Shown: positions 1 to 7,799 of the stretch, piece by piece
Position numbering within the stretch: the first letter of the stretch is position 1
Layout of the letters: each line of letters begins with the position of its first letter
Source: a virus
Virus record (IMG/VR): IMGVR_UViG_3300012005_000022
Coordinates: 1 to 39,482 of that record
Direction: 5' to 3' (one strand)
DNA: 39,482 bases
Notes under the pieces: generated by a model
What the model was told of the DNA's origin: nothing
The model's input: only the letters and a program-made list of their open reading frames with translations
Databases searched by the model: none
Position numbers and translations under genes: made by a program

Positions 1-2
1 CC

Positions 3-377
3 AAGATCTACCAGAACGGCGCGTGGGTATCGGCTGCGACCGTGGCCGACACGGGCTGGATCAACGCCGGGTTCACCGCCGCGTCCGGGTTCACCATCAC
101 GAGCCAGGTCGCGCGCCGCCTCAACGGGGTCGTGTCCGTGCAGCTCAACATGGTGACAACCTCGGCGATCGCGGCCGGGAACATCACGAACGTCGCCGTC
201 GTCAACATCCCCGTCGGATGGGACCCGGCACAGTCGAACGGGCATCTCGGAGGCGGCCCGTCCTCCGGTGGACACACGTCCTACGCGTCGACCGCTGGCA
301 CGATCGTCATGACCGCGACCGATACGGGGTTCGGCGCGGGCGTAGGGTTCTACGTCCTCGGCATGTGGATGATCTAG
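3..377 (+). CDS. Tail protein, 3' end only (carbohydrate-binding-like C-terminal domain)
   Basis: The reading frame is open from the window edge, so this is the C-terminal 124 residues of a longer protein. A later ATG at 42 exists but gives no natural domain start. The visible part resembles the small beta-rich module that ends many actinophage tail fibres and minor tail proteins: a DTGW motif, an RRLNGVVSVQ strand and a PVGW motif near the end. It stops one base before the ATG of the next tail gene. Its place just before the Tal-like gene suggests it is the tail of the Dit-like or another distal tail protein. The Dit start at the right edge does not join to it in frame. The exact role is inferred. 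Confidence 0.7.
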   Translation, partial: KIYQNGAWVSAATVADTGWINAGFTAASGFTITSQVARRLNGVVSVQLNMVTTSAIAAGNITNVAVVNIPVGWDPAQSNGHLGGGPSSGGHTSYASTAGTIVMTATDTGFGAGVGFYVLGMWMI

Positions 378-1535
378 ATGTTCGAGGTGTACGCGACCTC
401 GTGGAGCGACCCTCACCCGATCGAGCAGATCCCCGCTACTGGTTTGGAAATGTCTTTTCCCCTGTCGGATCACGGCGAGTGCAGCTTCTCCGCGACGGTC
501 GAGCCCGGCCGATCCTTCTGGCGTCCCGCATTGTCGGCCGCCATGTCCGGGGTACTCATTTGCAGCGACGGTGTGCCCGTGTGGTCCGGTCAGATGATGT
601 CCGAAAGCCAGTCCGGGCCGCGGACCTTCGACTTCACGTTCGCCGAATGGGGCTCATTCTTCGAGCAGATCCCGGCGAAACCGCTGACCCTGGCGAACAC
701 CAACGACCACGACCTGTTCCGGCGGTTCATCACTGACGCGCAAGCCGTCGCTGGGCAGGACTGCGGCATCATCCTCGGGTCGTCGCTCGGCGCGTCAGTC
801 TCCGACCTGACGATCCACGCATGGGACTCGACAACCGTCGAGGAAGAGTTCCGTCGGCTCGCCGACGCAGAGAATGGCCCCGAATGGTATTTCGCCACGG
901 GCGGGACCCTCGACGCTCCGACACGCAACCTCGTCCTCGGTGACCGTCTCGGGTCCGTCTCTCCCGTCGCGGTGCTGGAGTATGTCGAAGACACGCAGGC
1001 ATATGTGGCGCCCGAGTCGCCGCCGACCCTGACGTTGTTGGGCAGCCTGTTCCCCGGCGCTCAGCCCTACGCGGTGATCGGCGGCCGACGGGGCGGGAAC
1101 ATCATCGCGCACCCGGCCCGACAGGTAACCCCCGGTGTCACCGCGGTCATCGCGGTCGGCGCCGGGCAAGAGTCCGCGCAGCTCCGCCGGACGGCTACCG
1201 CCACGGCGCTCCTCACCGCCGGTTACCCGTTGAAGACGAAGACGGTTCAGTACAACGACGTCAGCATCCCGGCGACGTTGCAGAAGCATGCGAACGCTGA
1301 CCTGGCCGCCGCGTCGGGCATGACGACGGCCTTCACGATCAGCACGTTCGGGTCCGACCCGGACTGGTCGCAGATAGCCCGAGGAGACACGGTCCGCGTA
1401 GAGCTCGACACCGACGTCTACGCGACCGAGCGGCCATGGATTTTCACCAGCCGGGTCCTCGGGATCTCGGTCCACGTCCCCGACACCGGGCAACTCGCCG
1501 TGAACTATTCGATCGCCGCGGTCCAAGATTATTGA
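378..1535 (+). CDS. Minor tail protein, Tal/baseplate-hub-like
   Basis: This 385-residue protein follows the preceding tail gene with no gap. Size, position after the Dit-like protein and overall character (beta-rich, with a conserved-looking FTFAEWGSFFEQ segment near residues 75-87 and a C-terminal segment describing a line of strands) match the tail-tip hub proteins of actinophages, annotated as minor tail or Siphovirus ReqiPepy6 gp37-like protein. Such proteins form the tip below the tape measure and contact the host envelope. No enzymatic motif is obvious. Assignment rests on gene order more than on motifs. Confidence 0.75.
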   Translation: MFEVYATSWSDPHPIEQIPATGLEMSFPLSDHGECSFSATVEPGRSFWRPALSAAMSGVLICSDGVPVWSGQMMSESQSGPRTFDFTFAEWGSFFEQIPAKPLTLANTNDHDLFRRFITDAQAVAGQDCGIILGSSLGASVSDLTIHAWDSTTVEEEFRRLADAENGPEWYFATGGTLDAPTRNLVLGDRLGSVSPVAVLEYVEDTQAYVAPESPPTLTLLGSLFPGAQPYAVIGGRRGGNIIAHPARQVTPGVTAVIAVGAGQESAQLRRTATATALLTAGYPLKTKTVQYNDVSIPATLQKHANADLAAASGMTTAFTISTFGSDPDWSQIARGDTVRVELDTDVYATERPWIFTSRVLGISVHVPDTGQLAVNYSIAAVQDY

Positions 1536-1547
1536 GCGGGGGTTGAC

Positions 1548-2135
1548 GTGAGCAAACTGCCCACTACCAGCTTCTCGCTCGCTCGGTATCTCCGCGCCCA
1601 GGCCCGGACGCAGCAGCGGCTCGTCCAGGCCTCCGCTTTCACCAGCTCCGGGATCTCCGTGACAGCGGATGGCGTGTCGACGGTCGACGGGTCGCTGGTC
1701 CTCCCCGCGGGTTCGATCCCTGACGGTGCCCTGGCCAACCCGTCCGTCCGTGCGGCCGCCTATCTGACCGCTACCGGGTTCGCGCCGACCGCGGCGTGGG
1801 TTGAGGTCGCCGGGGTCGATCTGATCTGCCCACCGGACATGTCCCGGCTGCTCGTCGCGGCGACCGCCTGGGTGTATGCGGTCAACAACACGGCCGCAGC
1901 GGACGACCTGCATGTGCGTGTTTCTCTCGGCCCGCTTGACGGTCAAGCGTTCCTGATCCCGCTCGCGGTGGCCGGGTACGGGACGGTCTCTGCTGGGTTG
2001 GCGACGCTCGCGGAGGCGCTGGCCGTGGGGTCGACGATCCGGCTCTCAGCGGCGGTCCAGACGACGACGGGCACATGGACGGCCGACGCGGCGAACACCA
2101 CGTGCCTGTCCGCGTCGTTGACGTGGGTGCCGTGA
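1548..2135 (+). CDS. Minor tail protein (195 aa)
   Basis: The gene starts with GTG 12 bases after the hub gene, behind a GGGGG purine run that could act as a ribosome binding site. The protein has a short helical N-terminus rich in Arg and Gln (residues 10-28), then an alanine- and threonine-rich beta-type region without cysteines. Composition and location between the tail hub and the tailspike suggest a virion component that decorates or adapts the tail tip. I see no known catalytic motif and no transmembrane segment. Function is inferred from context. Confidence 0.7.
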   Translation: MSKLPTTSFSLARYLRAQARTQQRLVQASAFTSSGISVTADGVSTVDGSLVLPAGSIPDGALANPSVRAAAYLTATGFAPTAAWVEVAGVDLICPPDMSRLLVAATAWVYAVNNTAAADDLHVRVSLGPLDGQAFLIPLAVAGYGTVSAGLATLAEALAVGSTIRLSAAVQTTTGTWTADAANTTCLSASLTWVP

Positions 2136-2248
2136 TGGCAGCGCCGATCCCGGACGCCGGTAACGCGCCCGAAGGCGTCCTCACGCCACCTGTGCCGACA
2201 CCCGACCCCCCGCCTGATCCCCCTAACCTCCTGGAGGCCGCATCGTGA
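2135..2248 (+). CDS. Small proline-rich protein (37 aa)
   Basis: A short frame whose ATG overlaps the stop of the preceding gene (GTGATG) and whose TGA overlaps the GTG of the tailspike gene, so it sits exactly in the coupled tail operon. The peptide is acidic and proline-rich, with runs of PTPDPPPD type in the middle. It may be a linker-like virion peptide or only a coupling ORF that carries ribosomes from one tail gene to the next. An in-frame GTG three bases upstream is an alternative start. The perfect junctions on both sides are the main support. Confidence 0.55.
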   Translation: MAAPIPDAGNAPEGVLTPPVPTPDPPPDPPNLLEAAS

Positions 2249-4110
2249 CCTACCACTACACCGGTGCCGTCGCGTGGGATGTGCTCGGGACGTCGGTGCG
2301 GATCGCCGGCGGCCTCCGCTCGCTCACCGTCATCGACCCGGCGACGTTGGCGATCCCGACGAACCTGGTCCAAGCCGGTGTCGCCGTCTCCTGGATCACC
2401 GTGGACTCTCGCGGCCGGTATTCGTTCCAGTGTGACCCGCCGTCCGTCGTGGTCGACTTCGGTGCGGGTCCGTGGGACCTCGCCGCCGACGAGGTCCCGG
2501 CGATGACGGCCGCGTTCGCGGTTTCGTCCGACAGCGCCACCGCCACCATCTTCGGTAACCCGGCCACGGCCTCCCGTGTCGTCACGGACGCGCTCTACCC
2601 CCCGATCGCCATCAAACCGCTGGCCCCTGCCGCGACCGGCACAGACCTGACCGCGCTGCAAGCGTTCCTGACCGCCAACACCGGCAAGTCCGTCGCACTG
2701 CGCCAGGGTGCCGCCTACACGATCAGCGGGACACTGAACGTCGGGGCGGGGACACGGATCGACTGCCAGAACGCGACCATCACGCAGGCCGCGAACCTGA
2801 CCCCGATCTTCACTGCTACCGCGATCGACGGTTTCACTGTCCGTGATGGCAGGTTCGTCGGCAAGACCACCGACTACGCCGACACCACCGCCACCTACCC
2901 CTCAGCCGTCATCCGGGCCACCACAGGGTCCAAAAACATCCGCCTGCTCGACTGTGATGTGCGCGGGTTCGCCGGGCCCGCCGTGTACGCCTCCGGGGTC
3001 ACCGGCCTGGTTGTGTCTGGCAACAAGATCATCGGCGTCGGCAACGGTGGCGGCGCCGGAACGTACGTGTTCGTGGCTGCCGTGTCGAAAGACAACGCCG
3101 GGATCATCATGGACGGCGCCACCGCCACGACGTGGATCACCGACAACGACATCAGTTGGACCTGCCAGGGCATCCTCGGCGGACTCGGCACCGACATCCA
3201 CATCAACGAGAACCAGATCCACGACATCGGCGGCCAGCACGGCATCTACCTGAACAACACCCTCGGCCTACACATCACCGGCAACATCATCCGCCGCACC
3301 GCAGCCCAAGGCATCAAGATTCAACTGTCCACCCCCGGTAACGGCGACTGCACCGACGTCATCATCTCCGAGAACATCGTCAACACGGTCGTCGGGTCCG
3401 CGGTCCACCTCGTCGTCGGGTCCACCTCAGGGACGGACAGGTTCCGGCGCGTCAAGGTCATCGACAACGTGGGCTACGGCACCGCCGACGGGATCACCGT
3501 TCAGCTCGCCGACGGCTTCGAGGTTCGCGGCAACACGGTCCGTAGCTGCACCGGCGCCGGGGTCCGTGTCGAGGACTGCGTCAACGGCGTCGTTGCGGAC
3601 AACCACACCCGAGACACCGCGAACCAAGGCGTCATGGTCAACGGGTCCGTCACCATTGCAGTCATTCCCGGCGCCAACATTCGAGTCGCCCGCAACCGAA
3701 TGATGGAGCCAGCAACCGCCAACGGCAGCACCTCCGAGTTCGGCATCTCCACCTCCGGATGCTCGGACATGAGGTTCGAGGACAACTGGATCACCGACGC
3801 GAACGGCAACATGCGTTACGGGATCTACGTCGCGGGCGGCACCCAGACCACCATGGACTTCATCGACAACAGGGTGACCGGGGCCACCGACTACGGCTTC
3901 CGAGGTGTCGCCTCCACCGCCTGCCGTGCGTTCCGGGGCAACTCCTTCTCTGGCACGCTCGGGCCGATCTTGAACCTGCCCACCGGTTTCGCTGCGATCG
4001 CTGCCCCGACCGCGCCCTCTGCCGCGTATGTACAGGCGGAGGCGGCGTCGATGAAGACCGCGATGGACGCAATCCGCGCTGTCCTGACCGCCAACAACCT
4101 GACCGTCTGA
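2245..4110 (+). CDS. Tailspike with right-handed beta-helix (621 aa)
   Basis: A receptor-binding or polysaccharide-degrading tailspike. After an N-terminal attachment region (about residues 1-130) comes a segment like ALQAFLTANTG that often opens pectate-lyase-like spikes. Roughly residues 165-590 are then a series of short beta-helix rungs with repeated V.DN, I.GN and I.DN patterns, for example SGNKI, ITDNDI, INENQI and ISENIV. Proteins of this kind trim or bind host surface glycans as trimers. No catalytic residues can be assigned by eye. It starts at a GTG overlapping the preceding stop. A second beta-helix protein lies at 6292-7386, so this phage carries two spikes. Confidence 0.85.
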   Translation: MTYHYTGAVAWDVLGTSVRIAGGLRSLTVIDPATLAIPTNLVQAGVAVSWITVDSRGRYSFQCDPPSVVVDFGAGPWDLAADEVPAMTAAFAVSSDSATATIFGNPATASRVVTDALYPPIAIKPLAPAATGTDLTALQAFLTANTGKSVALRQGAAYTISGTLNVGAGTRIDCQNATITQAANLTPIFTATAIDGFTVRDGRFVGKTTDYADTTATYPSAVIRATTGSKNIRLLDCDVRGFAGPAVYASGVTGLVVSGNKIIGVGNGGGAGTYVFVAAVSKDNAGIIMDGATATTWITDNDISWTCQGILGGLGTDIHINENQIHDIGGQHGIYLNNTLGLHITGNIIRRTAAQGIKIQLSTPGNGDCTDVIISENIVNTVVGSAVHLVVGSTSGTDRFRRVKVIDNVGYGTADGITVQLADGFEVRGNTVRSCTGAGVRVEDCVNGVVADNHTRDTANQGVMVNGSVTIAVIPGANIRVARNRMMEPATANGSTSEFGISTSGCSDMRFEDNWITDANGNMRYGIYVAGGTQTTMDFIDNRVTGATDYGFRGVASTACRAFRGNSFSGTLGPILNLPTGFAAIAAPTAPSAAYVQAEAASMKTAMDAIRAVLTANNLTV

Positions 4111-4122
4111 TGACGTTGGGCG

Positions 4123-4203
4123 GTGATTGAAATCGCTCCGTTCACGCAGTCCCACGGCGGTCCGATCCGACGGCGGATCCTCGACCTCATCAGACGAAAG
4201 TAG
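4123..4203 (+). CDS. Possible tiny basic peptide (26 aa)
   Basis: A GTG-started frame filling the gap between the tailspike and the coiled-coil protein. It encodes a basic C-terminus ending RRRILDLIRRK. A weak GG-rich element precedes it. Its stop lies six bases before the next GTG start, which fits a coupled micro-gene, but the length is too short for coding statistics. It could equally be spacer sequence. Listed because it fills the otherwise empty interval exactly. Confidence 0.3.
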   Translation: MIEIAPFTQSHGGPIRRRILDLIRRK

Positions 4204-4209
4204 GCCACC

Positions 4210-4677
4210 GTGACGGAAACCAATCCGCCGAACTACGTCCTCGGCCCACCGGCGACGGCGGCCGAAGCGATGGCCGTCACGCTCGGCCGCATTGATATCA
4301 GGGTCGGCTTCATCCTCGAAAAGGTCCGCGACGTGCAGGCGGAAGTGGTCCTACACCGGGACGCTATCGGTGTCCTGAGGTCGGACGTTCAGCAGCTCCA
4401 GTCAGATCAGCGGGCTGCCAACAGCAGCCTGGAACTCGCGAACAAAGCGCGCGAAGAAACGGCACTAGCCTTGGAGAAGCAGACCAAGGATGCGGTCGAT
4501 AAGGCCAAGGACGCGGTGGATTCGGAAGCGCGTCAAACTGCGGCTCTGGGCGTGAAGACCGTAACGACGTGGGCACCCCGCAACTTCGGAATCGCTCTCG
4601 CGATGCTCGTCGTCGCAACCCTGGCCGCCTACGCCGCGTTCAAGTTCGGCGCGTCCACCCCGACACCGGTCAGGTGA
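4210..4677 (+). CDS. Coiled-coil protein with C-terminal membrane anchor
   Basis: The 155-residue product has a helical heptad-rich middle (about residues 35-115, with many Ala, Glu, Lys and Gln, including the QQLQSDQRAA region) and one strong hydrophobic segment near residues 123-145 followed by a short tail. This build, placed just upstream of endolysin and holin, is common for lysis-accessory or second-holin-like membrane proteins of actinophages, though it could also be a tail-tip coiled coil. The start is GTG. Its 3' end overlaps a convergent reverse-strand gene by eight bases. Confidence 0.7.
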   Translation: MTETNPPNYVLGPPATAAEAMAVTLGRIDIRVGFILEKVRDVQAEVVLHRDAIGVLRSDVQQLQSDQRAANSSLELANKAREETALALEKQTKDAVDKAKDAVDSEARQTAALGVKTVTTWAPRNFGIALAMLVVATLAAYAAFKFGASTPTPVR

Positions 4678-4828
4678 CCGGCTCGTCCGTGTCAGTGGCC
4701 AAGGTTTCAGCGACGACCCCGAGCGTTGCCTCGATCCTGTCTAGCTGATCGAGGATCGGCCTGTTCTGGTCTTCGACCAGTCGCGCGCGTTCTAGTTCCG
4801 GGTCTTCGTCATCGGTGGGCTGCGACAT
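4670..4828 (-). CDS. Small acidic reverse-strand protein (52 aa)
   Basis: On the reverse strand an ATG is preceded by an excellent ribosome binding site (AAAGGAGGGG about five bases upstream). The frame runs 52 codons to a TGA inside the 3' end of the coiled-coil gene. The peptide is highly acidic at the N-terminus (DDEDPELE) and helical in the middle (the ILDQLDRIEATLG region). Nothing in the forward frames of this interval looks coding, which supports it. It is transcribed divergently from the endolysin gene and convergently to the coiled-coil gene. I do not recognise the family. An acidic helical peptide here could be a lysis regulator or a small lysogeny-expressed gene, but that is speculation. 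Confidence 0.6.
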   Translation of the reverse strand: MSQPTDDEDPELERARLVEDQNRPILDQLDRIEATLGVVAETLATDTDEPVT

Positions 4829-4947
4829 CTCGACCCCTCCTTTGCCAAACCCAGAGTGCCCCGCGGCACCCCCTGATACAACCCCCGCGCATCGAGCTAC
4901 CCGACCAACCGGCCGGGCGATCCGCCACGCTCAGAAGGGACCGACCC
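4829..4947. promoter_or_regulatory. Divergent intergenic region upstream of endolysin
   Basis: This 119-bp spacer separates two divergent genes, so it should hold at least the start signals for the reverse gene. The endolysin start is preceded by AGAAGGGA in the last 20 bases, a good ribosome binding site. I see no clear -35/-10 pair on either strand. Confidence 0.4.
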
Positions 4948-5847
4948 ATGATCGAAGGCAAAGACATCGCGAGCTTCCAACCCAACTTCTCGCCCGCCGC
5001 GACCGATGACTTCGTGTTCATCAAAGCCAGCGAGGGCACCGGCTACCGCAACCCCGACGCAAACGCACAGGCACAGCGGTCCCGCGTCGGTGGCCGCGTC
5101 ATCGGCTGGTATCACTACCTCCACAGAGGCGGGATCCAGGCACAAGCCGACTACTTCGTCGCCTCGCCGGGCATCGTGGACGGCGACCTGCTGTTCTGCG
5201 ACTGGGAAGGCTCCGCGATCCCCACGGTGGCTGAGATGATCGAGTTCATCAAGACCGTGAAGGTGCTGAGGCCACACAGCAAGGTGGGCATGTACTGCAA
5301 CACGTACACCTGGAACAACGTCAACACCTCGAAGTACGCGGGCGACTTCCTCTTCATCGCCGACTACAACAAGCCGGTCCCCACGTCCCCGTGGACGATC
5401 TGGCAGTACAGCGACGGTGGCGGCCAACTCGACCACGACCGGGCGAAGTTCGCCAGCCGCGCCGCGATGCTGGCCTGGTCACGCGGACTCATCCCGCAGC
5501 CGCCTAAGCCGCCTATCTTCAAGTTCATCCCCTACTGGCTGTCCCTGCTGCTCGAGGCCCGCAAGAAGGACATTCACGCGCCACGGACCGTCTGCACGCA
5601 CAAGGCGACAACCCTCGCCGTCGAGCGTGCGCTGAAGGTGTGGGGCTGCCCGGTGCCGCTCCTCGTCGACGGCCACTACGGCACGTCCACCGACGACGCC
5701 GTGCGCTGGTTCCAGACGAAGGTGTCAGGCACCAAGAGTCCTGATGGCATCCTCGGCCCGCTCGAATGGGCGCGCCTCGCCGCCGGGCCGGCCGGGCGCC
5801 GGCTATTCGCTCCCATGCTCGGCAACTACAAGAGGTGGATCGCATGA
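4948..5847 (+). CDS. Endolysin: GH25 muramidase with C-terminal peptidoglycan-binding domain
   Basis: This enzyme cleaves the beta-1,4 bond between N-acetylmuramic acid and N-acetylglucosamine in host peptidoglycan at the end of the lytic cycle. GH25 hallmarks are the N-terminal DIASFQP (Asp6), the WYHYLH strand near residue 54, the catalytic D-W-E triplet at residues 85-87 and the late WQYSDGG motif. After a proline-rich linker (QPPKPP), residues about 215-290 carry a peptidoglycan-binding repeat with the typical VDGHYG and AVRWFQ features. The ATG has a good AGAAGGGA ribosome site; upstream in-frame codons add a non-conserved leader and were rejected. No signal peptide is seen, so release depends on the holin, whose gene overlaps the stop. 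Confidence 0.93.
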   Translation: MIEGKDIASFQPNFSPAATDDFVFIKASEGTGYRNPDANAQAQRSRVGGRVIGWYHYLHRGGIQAQADYFVASPGIVDGDLLFCDWEGSAIPTVAEMIEFIKTVKVLRPHSKVGMYCNTYTWNNVNTSKYAGDFLFIADYNKPVPTSPWTIWQYSDGGGQLDHDRAKFASRAAMLAWSRGLIPQPPKPPIFKFIPYWLSLLLEARKKDIHAPRTVCTHKATTLAVERALKVWGCPVPLLVDGHYGTSTDDAVRWFQTKVSGTKSPDGILGPLEWARLAAGPAGRRLFAPMLGNYKRWIA

Positions 5848-6098
5848 CCACCAACCTCAAGACCTGGGCGCTCGACGTCGCCGTCCGCGCAGTCAAAACC
5901 GCCGCACAGACCGCCGTCGCCGCGCTCGCCGTCAACGCGTCGGGACTCCTAGCTATCGACTGGGCCGCGGTCGGCTCCCTCGCAGGGCTCGCCGCCATCA
6001 CGAGCATCCTGCAAAACCTCGCCACCATCGATGTCGGAAGCGTCCCGCCGATCGTCGTGGCACCCGTCGTCGAACCGGACCCTCCGCCAGTCGCATGA
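5844..6098 (+). CDS. Holin, phage r1t type
   Basis: This 84-residue inner-membrane protein starts four bases inside the endolysin stop. An amphipathic N-terminus (KTWALDVAVRAVKTAAQT) leads into two hydrophobic stretches, about residues 18-36 and 40-58, the second ending in the ITSILQNLA motif common in r1t-type holins of actinophages. The proline- and valine-rich C-terminus is probably cytoplasmic. Holins pore the membrane at a set time so that the signal-less lysin reaches the wall. The gene pair and motif together make this call strong. Confidence 0.88.
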   Translation: MTTNLKTWALDVAVRAVKTAAQTAVAALAVNASGLLAIDWAAVGSLAGLAAITSILQNLATIDVGSVPPIVVAPVVEPDPPPVA

Positions 6099-6295
6099 AC
6101 CGCACGGCGGCCGACGAGCTCGGCGAGATGCGCCAAGCAGTCGGCTGGTACCAGACGCGCATGGCCGAACGCGAGGCCCTGCACAAGGCCGCCCTCGATG
6201 CTCTCGAGCTCGTCAACCTGCGACTCCGGGGACTCCTCCACTCGTGCGGCATGGACGACTCACAGATCGACCTACGCATCGGAGGCACCCCGTGA
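6095..6295 (+). CDS. Small helical protein of the lysis cassette (66 aa)
   Basis: The ATG overlaps the holin stop and the stop overlaps the second tailspike GTG. The protein is a single long amphipathic helix in the middle (EMRQAVGWYQTRMAEREALHK region) without a membrane segment. Its place after the holin suggests a lysis-associated or chaperone-like role, for example modulation of the holin, or assembly help for the tailspike encoded next. I do not recognise a family. Confidence 0.7.
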   Translation: MNRTAADELGEMRQAVGWYQTRMAEREALHKAALDALELVNLRLRGLLHSCGMDDSQIDLRIGGTP

Positions 6296-7386
6296 CGACC
6301 ATCAGCGACCAACTCGCCGTGATCGGCGGCCAGGCCGACGCGACCATCACCGCCCTCAACGACCGGATCAGCGTCCTCGGAGGCCAGGCGACCCTCGACG
6401 ACGCAACCATCACCGCGCTCACGGCCGCACTCGACGCGTGCGCCGCCGCACTCATAGCGACACGGACGCGGAGCCTGCTCGTGCCCGGCGACTACCGGCC
6501 CGACGCGTCCACCACCGGCGTCCTACCCGGCTCGACCCTGGACGTCGTCACCAGCCACATCCCCGTGACCGGGCAGACCTACCACGACCTCGACGTGCGA
6601 TGCGCCGTGACACCCGGCCCGACCGTCGGCAACGTCACCTACATCAACTGCATCTTCCGCGGCCCCGCCACCGCACCGACAGGCACCAGCTCGCTCTACA
6701 CGATGTACCGGCCGCATCAGCGCAGCTTCACCTTCGTCGACTGCACGTTCGCCCCGCAGACACCGAGCCCGTGGTGGGTCGGTTTGCAGGGCTACGGATT
6801 CCGGCTGCTCCGCTGCGACCTCTCCGGGCTCGTCGACCAGCTCGAAGTGTTCAACACGAACGCCGGCGAGGCCGACGGCCCATCCGACGTCTCCGTCGAG
6901 CAGTGCTACTTCCACGACTCCGCCTACTGGGCGCCGGGCGTCAACGGTGAGGTCAGCCATGACGGCTCACACTCCGACGGCATCCAATGGGAAGGCACGA
7001 CCGGCCTCGTCGTCCGCGGCTGCTACTTCACCGGGCAGTTGGCCCCCGCCTACCAGCCGAACCGCGTCGGCGGCACCCAGACCAACTCGGCGATGATGAT
7101 AAAACCCGACGTCGGCAAAATCGCGGGCGCCATCATCGAACAGAACTGGTTCGGTGGCGGCGCCGTCACGATCAACGTGGCCGACGCGCCCGCCAAAAAC
7201 CGGGTCATCGACAACCTGGGGTCGCTGTCCCGCAACCGCTTCTCCCGCGACCAGTTCTACGCCCCGACCGCGATCCTGGTACAGGTCGCCCCCGCACTGC
7301 ACGCCGTCATCGGCGGGACCTTCGACGGCGACGTCTTCGACGACACCAGCGCGACCGTCCCCGTGGTCCGCAGAGACCTCAAGTAG
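6292..7386 (+). CDS. Second beta-helix tailspike/fibre protein (364 aa)
   Basis: A GTG start overlaps the preceding stop. Residues about 1-60 form an alanine- and threonine-rich helical region that includes a near-duplicate of VIGGQAD/VLGGQAT about 18 residues apart, probably a trimerisation stalk. From about residue 75 the chain shows pectate-lyase-fold character: YINCIFRG, FVDCTFAP, LLRCDLSG, VEQCYFHDS and VRGCYFTG are successive rungs each carrying a cysteine stack. A segment SHDGSHSDGIQWEG (residues about 223-236) is typical of glycan-acting beta-helix proteins. Its position after the lysis genes, separate from the first spike, is unusual. Receptor specificity cannot be read from the sequence. 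Confidence 0.82.
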   Translation: MTTISDQLAVIGGQADATITALNDRISVLGGQATLDDATITALTAALDACAAALIATRTRSLLVPGDYRPDASTTGVLPGSTLDVVTSHIPVTGQTYHDLDVRCAVTPGPTVGNVTYINCIFRGPATAPTGTSSLYTMYRPHQRSFTFVDCTFAPQTPSPWWVGLQGYGFRLLRCDLSGLVDQLEVFNTNAGEADGPSDVSVEQCYFHDSAYWAPGVNGEVSHDGSHSDGIQWEGTTGLVVRGCYFTGQLAPAYQPNRVGGTQTNSAMMIKPDVGKIAGAIIEQNWFGGGAVTINVADAPAKNRVIDNLGSLSRNRFSRDQFYAPTAILVQVAPALHAVIGGTFDGDVFDDTSATVPVVRRDLK

Positions 7387-7425
7387 GTGAACGACATGAC
7401 CCGCACCTGGGATTGGTGGCGCTAG
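7387..7425 (+). CDS. Possible tryptophan-rich micropeptide (12 codons)
   Basis: Directly after the tailspike stop, a GTG (or an ATG nine bases later) opens a 12-codon frame ending TWDWWR, three tryptophans in five residues. A ribosome could reach it by re-initiation from the overlapping TAGGTGA junction. No separate ribosome site is seen for the GTG. It may be a leader peptide for the next transcript or simply chance, as such a short frame has no statistical support. Confidence 0.25.
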   Translation: MNDMTRTWDWWR

Positions 7426-7478
7426 GCCCACCGCACGACCTCTAACCACTCGACACGACCGACCCACAGGGGAGCGCG

Positions 7479-7799
7479 ATGAGCATCGAGCTCGGCACGA
7501 CACCGGAGTTGCTCACGGTGAGCCTGACTCGTGGCGCCGACTTCATCCAAACCCTGTCGTCGACCGATGCCGCTGGGACACCGGTGGACTGGGTTACCGG
7601 TGAGGTCGTGTCGCTCGTGTTCGACATGACCGCGCCGACAACCTGGGTGGCGACCATCACTGGTCCTGACGCGGTGTGGAACGTCGACAAGGCAGTCGTG
7701 ACGGCGCTCCTCGATGCGGGTGTGCGACACGCCAACCTGATCTACACGGCCGGCGACGTCGACCTGGTGTGGGCACGGGGCAGCGTGAGTAGCCGATGA
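7479..7799 (+). CDS. LtfC/Gp6-like beta-sandwich virion protein (106 aa)
   Basis: The ATG follows a clear GGGGAGCG ribosome site. The chain begins [19 protein letters not shown], a pattern I associate with the LtfC/p132/Gp6-like beta-sandwich family found in tail regions of mycobacterial, gordonial and corynebacterial phages, thought to be a small virion or fibre-associated component. It has no cysteine and no membrane segment. Its stop overlaps the start of the collagen-like fibre gene, so the two products probably act together at the tail tip or fibre base. Family naming is from memory of the motif and should be treated as likely rather than certain. Confidence 0.72.
   Translation: MSIELGTTPELLTVSLTRGADFIQTLSSTDAAGTPVDWVTGEVVSLVFDMTAPTTWVATITGPDAVWNVDKAVVTALLDAGVRHANLIYTAGDVDLVWARGSVSSR

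Noticed and set aside
795-1946. A 383-codon reverse frame opposite the Tal-like and next tail gene
   Set aside because: Shadow of two well-supported forward genes; no ribosome site and biased Arg/Gly composition.
4809-5039. Reverse frame of 76 codons overlapping the start of the endolysin
   Set aside because: Overlaps a strong enzyme gene and the better supported 52-codon reverse ORF; no ribosome site.
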